Source: Dyadobacter endophyticus (GTDB lineage: Bacteria > Bacteroidota > Bacteroidia > Cytophagales > Spirosomataceae). Taken from it: 64,000 nt of DNA. Shown here piece after piece: positions 62,859-64,000 of the stretch (position 1 is the stretch's first letter; each line of letters opens with the position of its first letter). A model generated the notes under the pieces. The model was not told where the DNA came from, did no database searches, and saw only the letters and a program-made list of their open reading frames with translations. Where the stretch lies: contig NZ_BMIA01000001.1 in NCBI RefSeq assembly GCF_014641595.1, positions 2,852,426 through 2,916,425 of the forward strand, written 5' to 3'. The translations under genes and the position numbers were made by a program.

Positions 62859-64000
62859 GTGAAAGATCACCTGAAATACAGTGGCCTTACCTCTGACCAG
62901 GTAGAAGCCTCCCGCAAGCAGCATGGGCAGAACATGCTCAAAAAACAAAAGTCGTCCGGACTATGGTTTATCCTGAAAGCGGCAGCGGCTGAACCGATGC
63001 TGATGCTGCTGGTTGCTGCGGCGGTAATCTATTTTTTAATGGGCTCGACCCAAGAGGCGGTCATCATGCTGGTGGCAATCGGGCTGGTGGCAACGATCTC
63101 AATCATTCAGGAGAGCAGGACCCGCCGCGCATTGGTCAGTCTGGAAAACTTCACCAGCCCGGCATACCGCGTTCTTCGTGACCGGGTCTGGACCTTGCTT
63201 AAAAGTGAGGCATTGGTGGTGGGCGACACCGTTGAGCTCGGCGAAGGAACCCTCGTGCCGGCAGATGCGATCGTATTGTCGGCTGACGATTTCTCGGTCA
63301 ATGAATCAATCCTGACCGGTGAATCCATGCCGGTCTACAAACTCGCGGGTAGCCCTCCCGACCCGCTATTTGCCGGAACGCAAGTCACTTCGGGCCAGGC
63401 TGTCTGCCGCATTACAGCGGTTGGCGGCGCTACCCGACTTGCCCGGATCGGCAGCAGCATTGCTTCCATTCCGGCTGCAAAATCAGTTTTACAAGTCCAG
63501 ATCCGGCGCCTTGTCAGGGACATGGCCATCATCGGGGCGATTATATTCGTAGCCGTCTGGGCGATCCGGTTTGCGCGGTCGGGCGATCTGCCGGGAAGCC
63601 TTTTGGGCGCATTGACGCTGGCGATGAGCATTCTGCCCGAAGAGATCCCGGTTGCTTTCACCACCTTCATGGCGCTGGGCGCTTACCGGCTGATGAAAGA
63701 GGGCATTGTTGTCAAGCAGATGCAAACCGTGGAAGCGCTTGGTAGCGCGACTGTGATCTGTACTGACAAAACCGGAACACTTACCGAAAACAAAATGTCG
63801 CTTTGCGGGATGTTCGTGCTCGACGGGCGGGAGCTTGTTACAGACTTTTCCTCCCTTTCCGCGGGTGCCACTCAGCTACTCTACCATGCGGCGCTGGCCA
63901 GTGAAATAAGCCCGTTTGATCCCATGGAAGCAGAACTGCACCGCGTCTTTGGAAAGACCTCCCCTACCGGGCTGCCTGCATACGACGGGCTAACGATGCT
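62859..64000 (+). CDS. Cation-translocating P-type ATPase, partial (N-terminal part)
   Basis: The frame starts at GTG 62859 (a stop, TAA, lies three codons upstream and no ATG precedes conserved sequence) and runs past the window end: 380 residues seen. N-terminal actuator-type cation ATPase segment (HLKYSGLTSDQVEASRKQHG), two membrane spans, TGES, a TM4 motif PEEIPVAFTTFMALGAYRL, and DKTGTLTENKM with the phosphorylated Asp at D303. PEEIP in TM4 and the absence of CPx and HMA elements exclude heavy-metal P1B pumps; it belongs with P2/P3-like cation pumps (Ca2+ or H+ class). The ion cannot be fixed here. Confidence 0.88.
   Translation, partial: MKDHLKYSGLTSDQVEASRKQHGQNMLKKQKSSGLWFILKAAAAEPMLMLLVAAAVIYFLMGSTQEAVIMLVAIGLVATISIIQESRTRRALVSLENFTSPAYRVLRDRVWTLLKSEALVVGDTVELGEGTLVPADAIVLSADDFSVNESILTGESMPVYKLAGSPPDPLFAGTQVTSGQAVCRITAVGGATRLARIGSSIASIPAAKSVLQVQIRRLVRDMAIIGAIIFVAVWAIRFARSGDLPGSLLGALTLAMSILPEEIPVAFTTFMALGAYRLMKEGIVVKQMQTVEALGSATVICTDKTGTLTENKMSLCGMFVLDGRELVTDFSSLSAGATQLLYHAALASEISPFDPMEAELHRVFGKTSPTGLPAYDGLTM

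Overview
The window reads as a chromosomal segment of a Gram-negative Bacteroidota, most probably a Cytophagales/Spirosomaceae member resembling Dyadobacter. The genus is inferred from gene content and protein style only. Supporting signs are a SusC/SusD pair with a FecR anti-sigma factor, three proteins with type IX secretion (T9SS) C-terminal sorting domains, a hybrid one-protein two-component sensor, LytS/LytTR signalling, DUF5777, DUF3347 and DUF4136 proteins, and promoters of the TAnnTTTG type. I saw no rRNA, tRNA, CRISPR array, transposase or phage gene.

Left part (1-15.3 kb, minus strand): a nutrient-uptake locus in the order FecR, SusC, SusD, propeller-amidohydrolase, M20 metallopeptidase, second propeller-amidohydrolase (cut by the window edge). 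The tight spacing and an ATGA overlap suggest one operon for importing and hydrolysing a peptide-like or N-acylated substrate. FecR has no ECF sigma gene beside it. Upstream lie a dead gene fragment, an AraC regulator and a short-chain dehydrogenase.

Copper island (15.7-22.8 kb): on the minus strand a small Cys-rich secreted protein, an HMA-DUF3347 protein, a multicopper oxidase carrying a CopB-like barrel at its C-terminus, and a CopB-type P1B ATPase with a His-rich N-terminus. A divergent sialidase-fold protein with a CDCC motif sits at the edge. kup (K+ uptake) follows, then an XRE-pentapeptide-repeat gene with a clear promoter and phased direct repeats, and an ABC ATPase that stops just after its D-loop.

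Surface and sensor region (26.7-46.8 kb): three T9SS cargo proteins, including a 2096-residue protein built of four ~426-residue modules in A-B-A-B order, and a hybrid two-component sensor. Two further regulators have degenerate receiver domains, and one of them is truncated next to another dead gene fragment.

Right part (47-64 kb): a LytS/LytTR pair, a Spy-like protein with a serine hydrolase, then an OmpR-type RR/HK pair followed by Rieske, DUF5777, YceI, a heavy-metal RND pump fused to a TolC-like protein, and its adaptor. An 18-bp motif (TTTAAGC-N4-CTTAAGA) occurs before the regulator gene and again, extended to four 11-bp-phased boxes, before the Rieske gene next to a perfect -7 box. This predicts a self-contained autoregulated metal or redox stress regulon. 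The window ends with stress genes (BON, DUF4136, universal stress protein) and the start of a P-type cation ATPase.
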